Shown here: positions 1 through 7,317 of the stretch, piece after piece | How positions within the stretch are numbered: position 1 is the stretch's first letter | How the letters are laid out: the number at the start of each line of letters is the position of its first letter | IMG/VR virus record: IMGVR_UViG_3300040806_001441 | Coordinates: 1-30,524 of that record | DNA length: 30,524 nt | From: a virus | Direction: 5' to 3' (one strand) | Notes under the pieces: model-generated | What the model was told of the DNA's origin: nothing | Seen by the model: the letters and a program-made list of their open reading frames with translations, nothing else | Database searches by the model: none | Program-made: the position numbers and the translations under genes

Positions 1-909
1 ATAATAATTGTTACCATCAAATTCTTCAATTATTTTTTTCATCATATTAAGACTATGTAAATTGTAGTCATAAAAAACTATTTCAGCATTTTCTTCAAAT
101 CCACACTTTTCTAAATATAAAAGAAAGTTTAATCCGCTAGCAGGCATAATTATCTGTTTAAGTTCTTTTACCTGGGGTTCGATTACAGTTTCAGTGTTTG
201 CCGGATAAAACAATCTTGTCATTGCATAATTGTTCTTTTTGTAATAGTGCGAAAAATTTTTATGAAATTCATCAGCATATTTTGCATAGTAATTTCTTTT
301 ACAGTTTCTAATTGAGTCATCAAAAATTTCAAACTTCATATTCCATGCCAGCCCTCTATTAATCCAACTGTGACCAAAACATTGATGTTGATACTCCCTA
401 GGAGTATCACCTGGTAAAATCGAAACGGGTGTGTGTTCATGGTGATAATTTTCTTTACTGCGTTGAGGTTGAATCTGTGTGTGGGTAGTGTTTAAACTCC
501 ATTCTCCTATGTCAATGCTTCCTAACTTTTTATATTTTTCAAAATTAACAACAAAGCACTGATCATGCAATTCGTAGTATGCTTCATCTCTATCAAGTAT
601 GTGTCCTGCAACAAAGAAATCCTTCTGCAAAAGGTTTTTAAGATTAACAAAAAAACTTCCTCCTTCGAATTCGGTATCATTAGTATACACTACTGCATGT
701 TTGTATGTGTTAGAAATATCTCTAAGAACAGAGTCAATATTGTTTCTAGTAACATATACATCATATCCGTGATCAATAAGATTATGCAAAGTGTAATCCG
801 AAAGATTTTTAATTAACGATTGTATTGAATGATCCTCTATTTTAGGTGTTATGTCAATACACACAAATGCTGTGGTATTAGGGTTGTTAGTCTTATAACT
901 AAAGGCCAT
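1..909 (-). CDS. Conserved phage protein of unknown function, C-terminal part missing (window edge)
   Basis: An open frame of 303 codons runs on the minus strand from an ATG at 909-907 to the window edge without a stop, so the 3' end lies outside. The ATG lies inside the end of the 2OG oxygenase gene (11-nt overlap), which makes it the last visible gene of the radical SAM operon. The N-terminal half (about residues 40-120) reads like an alpha/beta nucleotide-sugar or Rossmann-type fold. A His-rich stretch YHHEHTPVSILPGDTP lies near residues 158-173. The visible C-terminal end, VFYDYNLHSLNMMKK, resembles the acidic-loop strand of methyltransferase-like folds seen in marine phage proteins. That resemblance is from memory and weak. 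No catalytic motif is clear. The operon position suggests a role with the radical SAM and oxygenase enzymes. Confidence 0.75.
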   Translation of the reverse strand, partial: MAFSYKTNNPNTTAFVCIDITPKIEDHSIQSLIKNLSDYTLHNLIDHGYDVYVTRNNIDSVLRDISNTYKHAVVYTNDTEFEGGSFFVNLKNLLQKDFFVAGHILDRDEAYYELHDQCFVVNFEKYKKLGSIDIGEWSLNTTHTQIQPQRSKENYHHEHTPVSILPGDTPREYQHQCFGHSWINRGLAWNMKFEIFDDSIRNCKRNYYAKYADEFHKNFSHYYKKNNYAMTRLFYPANTETVIEPQVKELKQIIMPASGLNFLLYLEKCGFEENAEIVFYDYNLHSLNMMKKIIEEFDGNNYY

Positions 910-1555
910 GTTTATCCATGCTCCTTTTAATTAAATCTATAAATTCTCTTTTCATATTTCCAGGATGTATCTGTGCAATCATGTGTACCCGATCCTCGTT
1001 TGAATTATTTGTTACTCTATGATTTTGTAAGATATTGACCAGGAATACTTTTCCTGGTTTCCATGGCACAGTGCCGTGCCCTTCAATCTCCATTTTGCAA
1101 CCTTGAGGATTGGTAATTGAAACATTTATTGGTAATAAAAAGTCAAGTAGATTATTTGGGTATTCCTTGGGTGTATCATTGTGCATTCCAACGTGACCTT
1201 GAGGCTTTAGTTTCATAAATCTCACTCTTGCAAATTTTTCAGCAGGGAAGTCCTTCCAAAATTTAGTAGCCTTAGGAGCATCTTTACTAACCTCGGTCCA
1301 GTAGTATGGTGCATTAATTTCATCGTTATACCCGTAATCATAACAGATGCGTGTCATGTTAGAACCAAGACCGTGAATACAGCATGATTCCCATCCTTTA
1401 TGATCCTCACCTTCTCGATGTTCTACATAATATTTTTTAATTTTTTCTAGTTCCATAAGATCTTGATATGGTGTAAATGAAGTATCTAATTCTAACCACC
1501 CTATATCTCCGCGTTTAAAAGATTCTAGTAATTCTAAAACTCTACTTTCGGACAT
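899..1555 (-). CDS. 2OG-Fe(II) oxygenase, aspartyl/asparaginyl beta-hydroxylase type
   Basis: A 218-residue protein with the iron-binding facial triad of 2-oxoglutarate dioxygenases. HND (His125, Asp127) lies in the segment GHVGMHNDTP, and the distal His179 lies in QNHRVTNNSNEDR. Arg189 is the likely 2OG carboxylate ligand. Spacing and surroundings (PINVSITNPQGCKMEIEG, then WKPGKVFLVN) match the aspartyl/asparaginyl hydroxylase family. The start was set at the ATG at 1555-1553 because AGGA of GGTAGGAAAG lies 7 nt upstream; an in-frame TTG at 1570 is less likely. It overlaps the upstream methyltransferase gene by 14 nt and the downstream gene by 11 nt, so it belongs to the radical SAM operon. 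It could hydroxylate a peptide, free amino acid or sugar; nothing in the sequence decides the substrate. Confidence 0.85.
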   Translation of the reverse strand: MSESRVLELLESFKRGDIGWLELDTSFTPYQDLMELEKIKKYYVEHREGEDHKGWESCCIHGLGSNMTRICYDYGYNDEINAPYYWTEVSKDAPKATKFWKDFPAEKFARVRFMKLKPQGHVGMHNDTPKEYPNNLLDFLLPINVSITNPQGCKMEIEGHGTVPWKPGKVFLVNILQNHRVTNNSNEDRVHMIAQIHPGNMKREFIDLIKRSMDKHGL

Positions 1556-2168
1556 GTTCTTTCCTACCAATTATCATAAATCTTTTATATTCAACGTTTG
1601 GCATTTCTAGTTCAGCAGACTGTTCTATTTCAATGCCACATGTCTTTTTAAATTCATCAAGATTTTTAGAGCAATTAATGTGTTCTTTAAGATCATAATA
1701 ATTATTACTTTGTAATACAATAGTAGATCTATAAGGTACCTTGGATAGCCACTCATCATATTGTTTTTGTGTAATGTGTTCGCAACTAGTATTGATTATC
1801 ACAGTCGGAACACTATCATAATTATATTCACACATGTCGCTAGTCACTGCTTTAAATCTTCCTTCTATTTCTTGCCTTTTATTAACCATTAAGGCTGTAT
1901 CTCTAACCAGAGGATCTATATCTACAGATACTATACTTTTCACCCCGATGTTACTGTTAAACAACATGCTGGCTAATACTCCATTCCACCCACCATGTAT
2001 TACGATAGATGAATTTGTAATACTGCTTAATCTTTTTTCTAAGAATTCAATTAACCAAGTTTTGGATTGTAATTGACCTCCCCAAAAACTTTCAAGAGTT
2101 CGATATCTGTCTTCGCTGTTGCGAATAGCATCCATCCAAAATTTTATATCTTTAATATCAATCTTCAT
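1542..2168 (-). CDS. Class I SAM-dependent methyltransferase
   Basis: A 208-residue protein with a Rossmann methyltransferase core. The glycine-rich SAM loop is IVIHGGWNG (residues 55-63). The acidic residues after strand 2 are SVDIDP (Asp83/Asp85). Asp111 follows in VTSDM, and motif IV is INTSCEH (about 125-131). The N-terminal 50 residues are helical and carry an FWGGQ segment. The ATG at 2168 overlaps the stop of the upstream radical SAM gene as ATGA, so the two are translationally coupled. The substrate is unknown. In this operon it may methylate the product of the radical SAM proteins, or be an O- or N-methyltransferase acting on a small molecule. No DNA-recognition domain is visible, which argues against a restriction-type methylase. 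Confidence 0.8.
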   Translation of the reverse strand: MKIDIKDIKFWMDAIRNSEDRYRTLESFWGGQLQSKTWLIEFLEKRLSSITNSSIVIHGGWNGVLASMLFNSNIGVKSIVSVDIDPLVRDTALMVNKRQEIEGRFKAVTSDMCEYNYDSVPTVIINTSCEHITQKQYDEWLSKVPYRSTIVLQSNNYYDLKEHINCSKNLDEFKKTCGIEIEQSAELEMPNVEYKRFMIIGRKEHVRK

Positions 2169-3142
2169 TTTATTTTTGGTATTTTACTGTCAGCACTACT
2201 TACGCAAGTATCAGTAATGCATTTAGATGGTGCTTTAAACAGCGTAAAACCGTCTGTAAGCGTGCCTAAGGGTTGTTCCGCACAACTATATGCTCGCTTA
2301 ACTTCAACACCCCTTATAATGCAACTTTGATACCCTGCTACACAATTCCATCCTTTGAATTTATTGAAACCAAAAGCGTTCATTCGTTCTGCTTGATCCA
2401 ATCCATAATCATTTCCTTTATGATCTTCAAAATACATTTGCATGACTTGTTTTCCTTGATTGTTTTGTGGAAAGTTGGTCTGCATCTTATCAATTTGATC
2501 CTCAGTATATTCATCCACAACAAAACTTGCTGTTGGGTCGCTCTGTGGTTTTAGTGTCACATTAATACCTTTCTCTGAAAATCTTGCACAGCGATCATAC
2601 AATTCATCAAACTGTTCGGGAACCATGACTTGATTGATTGTGACATATACTCCAGCGTTCATTAGTTGCAAACACTTGTCGCCAAATTCTTGTTCCTGTG
2701 CAAATTCTGAGTGATAACTTGCTGTTATGCTTCTTCTCTGTAGATTACTAGTTGTCTCTGACCATTTGCTCCACCACTTGCTGCCCGGAGATAGATTAGT
2801 GGTCATGTGTATGCTTTGGTAAGGTGCTTCTGTATCGCTACAGTAATGCTTTACAAGCTCTCCGAAGTGTTTGTATGCAGTAGGCTCACCGCCTGAAAAA
2901 CTAAAATGGAATTCTGTAAATCCATTATCTCTCGCTTGTCGTTTAATTTCATTTATTGTATTTTTGTAGACTTCTAGTTCTTGATGATCTGGTTTATCAG
3001 TATTTGCATATGGCCAGCAGTATGAACACTTGTAATTACAGAATCTACCCAATATCCAACTAACGTTGAACAATGGCTGATCTAGCATTGTTCTCTGTCC
3101 GAACTTAATTATATTATCAAAGGGTATAAGTGTAAAACTCAT
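2165..3142 (-). CDS. Radical SAM protein with C-terminal auxiliary cysteines
   Basis: A 325-residue radical SAM enzyme. The CxxxCxxC cluster-binding motif is Cys35-Cys39-Cys42 in GRFCNYKCSYCWPYANTD, and the SAM-binding GGEP motif is at residues 84-87 (FSFSGGEPTAY). The C-terminal 65 residues hold at least four more cysteines (WNCVAGYQSC, YSCAEQPLG, CITDTC), consistent with a second iron-sulfur site of the twitch/SPASM kind. The start ATG (3142-3140) overlaps the stop of the upstream radical SAM gene (ATGA). Two radical SAM proteins in direct coupling suggests sequential steps on one substrate. Peptide maturation is the commonest role for such architectures, but no precursor peptide gene was found nearby. 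Confidence 0.88.
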   Translation of the reverse strand: MSFTLIPFDNIIKFGQRTMLDQPLFNVSWILGRFCNYKCSYCWPYANTDKPDHQELEVYKNTINEIKRQARDNGFTEFHFSFSGGEPTAYKHFGELVKHYCSDTEAPYQSIHMTTNLSPGSKWWSKWSETTSNLQRRSITASYHSEFAQEQEFGDKCLQLMNAGVYVTINQVMVPEQFDELYDRCARFSEKGINVTLKPQSDPTASFVVDEYTEDQIDKMQTNFPQNNQGKQVMQMYFEDHKGNDYGLDQAERMNAFGFNKFKGWNCVAGYQSCIIRGVEVKRAYSCAEQPLGTLTDGFTLFKAPSKCITDTCVSSADSKIPKIK

Positions 3143-4200
3143 TTGGACCTCTCAACTACTGCATTCGAACATGCCTTAACACAGGTCATGCATTTGTTTT
3201 CTCCTTGCCAGTAATCGTCAATACCTGTAAATAAATTTCCGTCGGTTCCTAGTATTTCTGTTTGACAGTTAGGAATTCCTATGTTGTCTAGCATAGATTT
3301 TGTATCATCGACAGAAATATTTCTCAGAGTATGTATAGGAAGAGTTTCTTCAACTGGTTCTTCTAGATAGTCACTACCGATATAACAACAAGGAGTTATG
3401 TTTCCGTACGGATCAACATATATTCCTTGCTCAACCATACATTTAGGATTTATAGTTGCTGATGCTAATATGCTGTTTCTATAATCCTTATTCAATAGAT
3501 CTTTTAGATCAGCATTAGGATATCTTGCATATTCTTTTCTTTGTGCCGGACGAATGTAATACTCTATTTCACTTCTTTGATTAATAACTTTAAATTTATC
3601 CATCTCATAGAATCTAGTGGTACTTACAAAATTTACTTCTTTAACTCCTAAATTTAATAAAAACTCTTCTAATTTTTCTGTCTCATTCTCGTTGTGTGCA
3701 AAAACTAAACTATCCACTTTGGCATGGCCTCCCGCATCTATGTACGCTTTCATATTTTCTATAACCTTATCAAAGTTTGTGTTTCTTCTGTACAGTTCAT
3801 GCTTGCCCTTAAAGCCATCAACTGCAAATGCAACCGAACTTCCATTTTTGGTTCCTATTATGTCTGCTAGTTTACTCCACCATTCTGGGTTGCGCATTCC
3901 GCCATTAGTGTGTAGTGCCAATCTAGTATCAGGATTGCACTCTCTCACATATGAATAAATTTCCAAACAATCTCTTGCGAATGCCGGGTCACCGTAATTG
4001 CCACAACTATAAAAATTTTGTAATTGTCCAAGGAATGATTTTGGAAACCATTTTTTGAAATCTTCAATACTGATATCGCCGTTTTTGATGAACGGACGTG
4101 TTGGCCCGCCATGATAATTTCTAGCACACATTGGACACTGTGCCTGACACTTATCTGTAAGTTCTATATGAACCGTTGTGATATCTTTAATCTTTTGCAT
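3139..4200 (-). CDS. Radical SAM/SPASM domain protein
   Basis: A 353-residue protein and first gene of the minus-strand operon. The CxxxCxxC motif is Cys18-Cys22-Cys25 (TDKCQAQCPMCARNYHGG). A SPASM-like C-terminal region has NPKCMVEQGIYVDPYGN followed by TPCCYIG, and then CMTCVKAC near residues 338-345. That is enough cysteines for auxiliary clusters. SPASM radical SAM enzymes usually modify peptides or proteins; others act on sugars or nucleosides. The ribosome site AAAGG lies 7 nt before the ATG. A late-type TTAAATA motif sits about 24 nt upstream on the minus strand. The gene leads rSAM, methyltransferase, 2OG oxygenase and an unknown gene, all coupled by short overlaps. Confidence 0.88.
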   Translation of the reverse strand: MQKIKDITTVHIELTDKCQAQCPMCARNYHGGPTRPFIKNGDISIEDFKKWFPKSFLGQLQNFYSCGNYGDPAFARDCLEIYSYVRECNPDTRLALHTNGGMRNPEWWSKLADIIGTKNGSSVAFAVDGFKGKHELYRRNTNFDKVIENMKAYIDAGGHAKVDSLVFAHNENETEKLEEFLLNLGVKEVNFVSTTRFYEMDKFKVINQRSEIEYYIRPAQRKEYARYPNADLKDLLNKDYRNSILASATINPKCMVEQGIYVDPYGNITPCCYIGSDYLEEPVEETLPIHTLRNISVDDTKSMLDNIGIPNCQTEILGTDGNLFTGIDDYWQGENKCMTCVKACSNAVVERSK

Positions 4201-4223
4201 TCAAAACCTTTATAATATACGTA

Positions 4224-4230
4224 TATTTAA
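4224..4230 (-). promoter_or_regulatory. Possible late-type promoter for the radical SAM operon
   Basis: The minus strand reads TTAAATA, one base from the ATAAATA motif found before other genes in this window. It lies about 24 nt upstream of the ATG at 4200 with an AAAGG ribosome site between. Short motif and AT-rich surroundings make a chance match possible. Confidence 0.4.
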
Positions 4231-4242
4231 CCGCTCTTGTTT

Positions 4243-4271
4243 TTGATAACCGCGTTTAAGGCTTACATACT
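4243..4271 (+). promoter_or_regulatory. Degenerate sigma70-type promoter, copy of the 8502 element
   Basis: TTGATA, a 17-bp spacer, then CATACT. The spacer starts ACCGCGTTTAAGG and is nearly the same as that of the strong promoter at 8502. No plus-strand gene follows until 5269, so transcription from here would run antisense to the minus-strand gene at 4283-5233. It may be a relic or an antisense promoter. Confidence 0.5.
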
Positions 4272-4276
4272 AGTGT
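4243..4276 (+). repeat. 34-bp direct repeat, left copy, bracketing the sugar cassette
   Basis: Matches 8502-8535 at 28 of 34 positions in the same orientation, including an identical CCGCGTTTAAGG core and an identical TAGTGT end. The two copies enclose genes 4283-8481. In T4-type phages, early promoters with adjacent stem-loops are known to act as mobile cassettes that seed recombination; this pair looks similar. Confidence 0.7.
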
Positions 4277-4279
4277 AAG
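4262..4279. repeat. Inverted repeat beyond the stop of the 4283-5233 gene
   Basis: CTTACA and TGTAAG form perfect 6-bp arms around a 6-nt loop (TACTAG). On the minus strand it lies a few bases after the stop of the glycosyltransferase-like gene, but no T-run follows, so a classical intrinsic terminator is doubtful. It overlaps the degenerate -10 of the 4243 element and could be the stem-loop partner of that promoter. Confidence 0.45.
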
Positions 4280-4282
4280 ACA

Positions 4283-5233
4283 TTATAACATATCCTTAAC
4301 TAGTTCTTGGTATCCACCAAATTGTAAAATACTGTTAGGTACCAGATTTATGTCAAACCTAATATCCATTAGTCTTTTGTAGTTTCTTTCTGCTTTTTTT
4401 GCAACCATATTATACATTTTTTTATGATTCGTTTTACTTAATAATTCAATTTGTTTTACTATGTGTTCTAATCTATCTGCGTCATTAACAATACTGTCAA
4501 AACTATAATCAATAATTTCATCATATAGTTCAAACCCTAATTCCTGTAATGCTTTATGAAAATTTGGCACACTCCAAACTAAGAAAGGCTTTTTAAAATA
4601 TATCGGTGTATATGTTTTTTCAGTCGGAAAAATAGTCTCCATTGTAGATTCACTAACAAGACTAATAAAACTTTCAAAAAATATTGAAGGAAAAGATTCA
4701 TACGAGTTCATTGTTTCTGCATACTGCGTATCTATTATTAGACGTTCTTGTTTCCAATACTCAAAATCGTATTCAGTATTTGTTTCGTTCCAACTAATTG
4801 CTCCTTGTTTAATTAAATCAAATCTTGCTAATTGATCCATCATTTGACATCTATGATGCCAAGGTTTATTATTCAAACTTACAAATGTTTTTGTAAATGA
4901 TGTGTTGTCTGCTTTATGTTTATAGTGGTGTAATTCATGGTACGTATATGTAGGCCAGAAAGTTTTCCAATAGGTTACATTGTTACCTGGATAAAAAGAG
5001 TTGCTTGCAGGGAATCCACCGCAAACAAACTCTACGGTATTAGTAGAATAGTGTATCGCTTTTCTAAGTTTTTGTAATATTTTTTTGTTCGCTGGATCGT
5101 CCCATCCTATTATCGCATATTCCTCTGCACCTAAAATTCTTATTTTTGCATTACGGGTATTTTGAATTTTATCTAATAAACTGCCAAGAGACCAATCGTC
5201 ATGCCATACATATAGGTTTACTATTTCACTCAT
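4283..5233 (-). CDS. Putative glycosyltransferase-like phage protein
   Basis: A 316-residue protein with no textbook motif. Its second half has the segment PTEKTYTPIYFKKPFLVW (about residues 203-220), followed by LGFELYDEIIDYSFD. The same layout occurs in the product of 7318-8481 (EKL, then KTPFILLAPP, then LGFKTF). This E-K ... PF ... LGF pattern recalls the C-terminal donor-binding region of GT-B enzymes such as GT10 fucosyltransferases, where EK is followed by a G/PFL-type loop. That assignment is inference only. The start ATG at 5233-5231 has a late-like ATAAGTA motif just upstream and no clear Shine-Dalgarno. It is divergent from the aminotransferase gene at 5269, with only 35 bp between. 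The shared family signature at both ends of the cassette suggests both proteins act on the same sugar pathway. Confidence 0.7.
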   Translation of the reverse strand: MSEIVNLYVWHDDWSLGSLLDKIQNTRNAKIRILGAEEYAIIGWDDPANKKILQKLRKAIHYSTNTVEFVCGGFPASNSFYPGNNVTYWKTFWPTYTYHELHHYKHKADNTSFTKTFVSLNNKPWHHRCQMMDQLARFDLIKQGAISWNETNTEYDFEYWKQERLIIDTQYAETMNSYESFPSIFFESFISLVSESTMETIFPTEKTYTPIYFKKPFLVWSVPNFHKALQELGFELYDEIIDYSFDSIVNDADRLEHIVKQIELLSKTNHKKMYNMVAKKAERNYKRLMDIRFDINLVPNSILQFGGYQELVKDML

Positions 5234-5238
5234 ATATA

Positions 5239-5245
5239 TACTTAT
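5239..5245 (-). promoter_or_regulatory. Possible late-type promoter, leaderless, for the 4283-5233 gene
   Basis: The minus strand reads ATAAGTA, one mismatch from ATAAATA, with 5 nt before the ATG at 5233. By T4 geometry the transcript would begin at or next to the start codon. The same spacing occurs for the divergent gene at 5269. Confidence 0.35.
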
Positions 5246-5256
5246 TAACTGCGCAC

Positions 5257-5263
5257 ATAAATA
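5257..5263 (+). promoter_or_regulatory. Late-type promoter ATAAATA, leaderless, for the aminotransferase
   Basis: CATAAATA ends at 5263. In T4 late promoters the last A is at about -6, which puts +1 at 5269, the first base of an ATG. No Shine-Dalgarno is present, which fits a leaderless transcript. Confidence 0.5.
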
Positions 5264-5268
5264 TGTGT

Positions 5269-5853
5269 ATGTTTGAAATAGTTAAAGAGTTTGAAAAGCA
5301 AATTGCAGACTACTACGGTGCACCTTATGCTGTGGCTACAGATAGTTGTACACATGCAATTGAACTTTCTCTAAGATACGATAACCCAAAAGTCAAATTA
5401 ACTATTCCAACTAGAACTTATATTAGTATTCCCTTTACTCTTATGAAACTAGATTTAGATTGGAGTTTTGTGAATGTTGAATGGAGTGAATACTATTTTA
5501 TCGGTGGTACAAGAATTATCGACGGTGCAGTGAACTTTGCTAGAAATAGTTACATTAGAGGACAATTGATGTGTTTAAGTTTTCAACATAAAAAGATGCT
5601 TAGTCTAGGAAGGGGAGGCGCAATACTGTGTCCAACTGAACAAGATTACACAACGCTTAAACAAATGGCATATGACGGCAGAGCAGATGATAAACCTTGG
5701 GTAGAACAAAATATAAAACAAATAGGATATCACTATTACATGACTCCTGAAACTGCTGAACTTGGAATCGAAAAATTAAAAACTGTAAAAGCAGATAAGT
5801 TATGGACCAGCGAAGACTATCCTTACTTGCCTGCTATGGAGGTTTTTCAATGA
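5269..5853 (+). CDS. Short DegT/DnrJ/EryC1/StrS-type PLP aminotransferase
   Basis: A 194-residue protein that reads as the catalytic half of a sugar aminotransferase. The N-terminus FEKQIADYYGAPYAVATDS with THAIELSL is typical of the family's 'y.ga.yava...T.Al.lal' region. Asp of IIDGA is the likely PLP pyridine-nitrogen ligand. SFQHKKMLSLGRGGAIL carries the expected Schiff-base lysine before a GRGGAI turn. Family members usually have about 370-400 residues. Here the C-terminal small domain is almost absent, with the chain ending soon after the MTPETAELGIEKL helix. The start was set at 5269; an in-frame ATG at 5263 adds two residues. The stop overlaps the amidinotransferase start as ATGA. StrS-family enzymes put an amino group on a keto-sugar or keto-inositol, which is what a following amidinotransferase would need. 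Confidence 0.82.
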   Translation: MFEIVKEFEKQIADYYGAPYAVATDSCTHAIELSLRYDNPKVKLTIPTRTYISIPFTLMKLDLDWSFVNVEWSEYYFIGGTRIIDGAVNFARNSYIRGQLMCLSFQHKKMLSLGRGGAILCPTEQDYTTLKQMAYDGRADDKPWVEQNIKQIGYHYYMTPETAELGIEKLKTVKADKLWTSEDYPYLPAMEVFQ

Positions 5854-6818
5854 ACTCAACAAATGAATGGGGACAACTACGTAAGGTAATTGTAGGAGTT
5901 GCAGATCATGCAAAGATACCTACTGACGTTGATATAAGTTTACGCTGTGTAAATTTTGCAGACAAAATAAACGAAAGCGAAATACAAAAAGGTCCTTATC
6001 CACAACAAGTAATAGATGAAGCGAATGAAGATTTAGAAACCTTTGTAGGTTTTTTAAAAGGAGAATCAATTGAGGTACTTAGAACTGATCGTACTGATTG
6101 TAACTATTATAACTATTGCCCACGCGACTCGGTTTTTATTCACGGGGAACTAACACTTGCAACACCTATGCCCATACGTGCAAGGAAAGATGAATGGAAA
6201 GCATTTGAGAAACATTTAGATAATCCTATCAGCATTCCTTGTTATAACGAAAGTAGTTTATATAATACTGATTGCATTGGCAATAAAGATGTATTGGCTT
6301 TAAATGAGTTTGAACCTGCATTTGATGCCGCAAATGTTATTCGTGCAAACGATGATGTACTGTATCTGGTAAGCAACAGCGGAAACGAATTAGGTGCAAC
6401 ATTATTACAAGATAAACTTGGAGATACTAGAGTTCATTTGTTAAAAGACGTTTATAGTTTTATGCACATTGATAGCACTATTGCTTTTTTGCGTGAAGGG
6501 TTATTACTTGCCAATCCAAGCAGAATTAAAACAAAAGACGACTTACCTGAGCCATTTAGAAGTTGGGATATTATATGGTGTCCTGAACCTGTAGACATTG
6601 GACACTATCCTAAATGGTGTAATGCAAGCACATGGATTAACATGAACTTGTTCAGTGTAAATACAAAGTTAGTTGCACTAGAAGAAAATCAAGAGCCTCT
6701 ACGCAAGGCACTCGAACAACACGGAATAGAATGCGCCATGTTGCCTATGAGGCATCAACGCACACTTGGCGGTGGATTTCACTGCGTAACATTGGATATA
6801 AAAAGAGATGTGGATTAG
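5850..6818 (+). CDS. Amidinotransferase (glycine/inosamine amidinotransferase family)
   Basis: A 322-residue protein with the complete pentein-fold amidinotransferase triad. Asp159 lies in EPAFDAANVI, His206 in SFMHIDSTIAFLREG and Cys312 in LGGGFHCVTLDI. PRDSVF (residues 91-96) is the conserved 'PRD' substrate loop. The length is close to StrB1-type scyllo-inosamine-4-phosphate amidinotransferases (about 350) and shorter than eukaryotic glycine amidinotransferase. The enzyme transfers an amidino group, normally from arginine, to an amine. The start at 5850 is supported by TGGAGG 7 nt upstream and by overlap with the aminotransferase stop; an upstream in-frame ATG at 5802 lies well inside that gene. 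Next to a StrS-type aminotransferase the likely acceptor is an amino sugar or aminocyclitol, but a glycine-like acceptor cannot be excluded. Confidence 0.92.
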   Translation: MNSTNEWGQLRKVIVGVADHAKIPTDVDISLRCVNFADKINESEIQKGPYPQQVIDEANEDLETFVGFLKGESIEVLRTDRTDCNYYNYCPRDSVFIHGELTLATPMPIRARKDEWKAFEKHLDNPISIPCYNESSLYNTDCIGNKDVLALNEFEPAFDAANVIRANDDVLYLVSNSGNELGATLLQDKLGDTRVHLLKDVYSFMHIDSTIAFLREGLLLANPSRIKTKDDLPEPFRSWDIIWCPEPVDIGHYPKWCNASTWINMNLFSVNTKLVALEENQEPLRKALEQHGIECAMLPMRHQRTLGGGFHCVTLDIKRDVD

Positions 6819-7299
6819 AGGTAAATGTCCAGTAATATGGAATCAAGCGTTTAAAGACTTTGATTATGTAAGACAGCCTATCACAGGTGCTGAGTCAGAT
6901 ACGTGGCGTGAACAAGGCTATACGCATGAAACTACAACAGGAAAAATGTATGGCAGTATACACACTATGCCTACATATACTAAAGAAGTTGCAAAGTTAA
7001 TAAACTTAAAAAACTGTGGTTTTGTATTTTATAGAATGGATACTTTAGATATCATGCCTACACATATTGATCATTACAATACATATTGTAAAGTGTTTAA
7101 CAAAACACGTGAAGAAGTTAGACGTGCTATTGTATTCTTAGAAGATTGGAAACCTGGACATTATTTTGAATTAGGTGGCGAATGTATTGCAAACTACAAT
7201 GCAGGCGATTATGTATTATGGTCACCTGATGTGCCACATGCGGCCAGCAATATTGGAGTTGATCCAAGATACACATTACAAATTACAGGCACTTACTAG
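6808..7299 (+). CDS. 2OG-Fe(II) oxygenase-like protein
   Basis: A 163-residue double-stranded beta-helix protein. HID (His86, Asp88) lies in MPTHIDHYN, the distal His144 in SPDVPHAASN and Arg154 in RYTLQITG. These match the iron and 2OG ligands of small phage and bacterial dioxygenases. GGECIANYNAGDYVLW is the conserved glycine-rich strand before the distal His. The gene starts at an ATG overlapping the amidinotransferase end by 11 nt. It may hydroxylate the guanidino or sugar product; Fe-2OG hydroxylation of guanidino compounds is known chemistry, but the link here is inference. The cupin-like fold could also serve an epimerase-type role. Confidence 0.8.
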   Translation: MWIRGKCPVIWNQAFKDFDYVRQPITGAESDTWREQGYTHETTTGKMYGSIHTMPTYTKEVAKLINLKNCGFVFYRMDTLDIMPTHIDHYNTYCKVFNKTREEVRRAIVFLEDWKPGHYFELGGECIANYNAGDYVLWSPDVPHAASNIGVDPRYTLQITGTY

Positions 7300-7317
7300 T
7301 AATGGAGTATACAAATC

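Noticed and set aside
565-816. Plus-strand 83-codon frame
   Set aside because: It is opposite the partial minus-strand gene 1-909, which continues a clear coupled operon; the product looks random.
5146-5262. Longer N-terminus for the aminotransferase
   Set aside because: It would overlap the divergent gene start at 5233 and add about 40 residues unlike the family; the natural N-terminus begins near MFEIVKEFEK.
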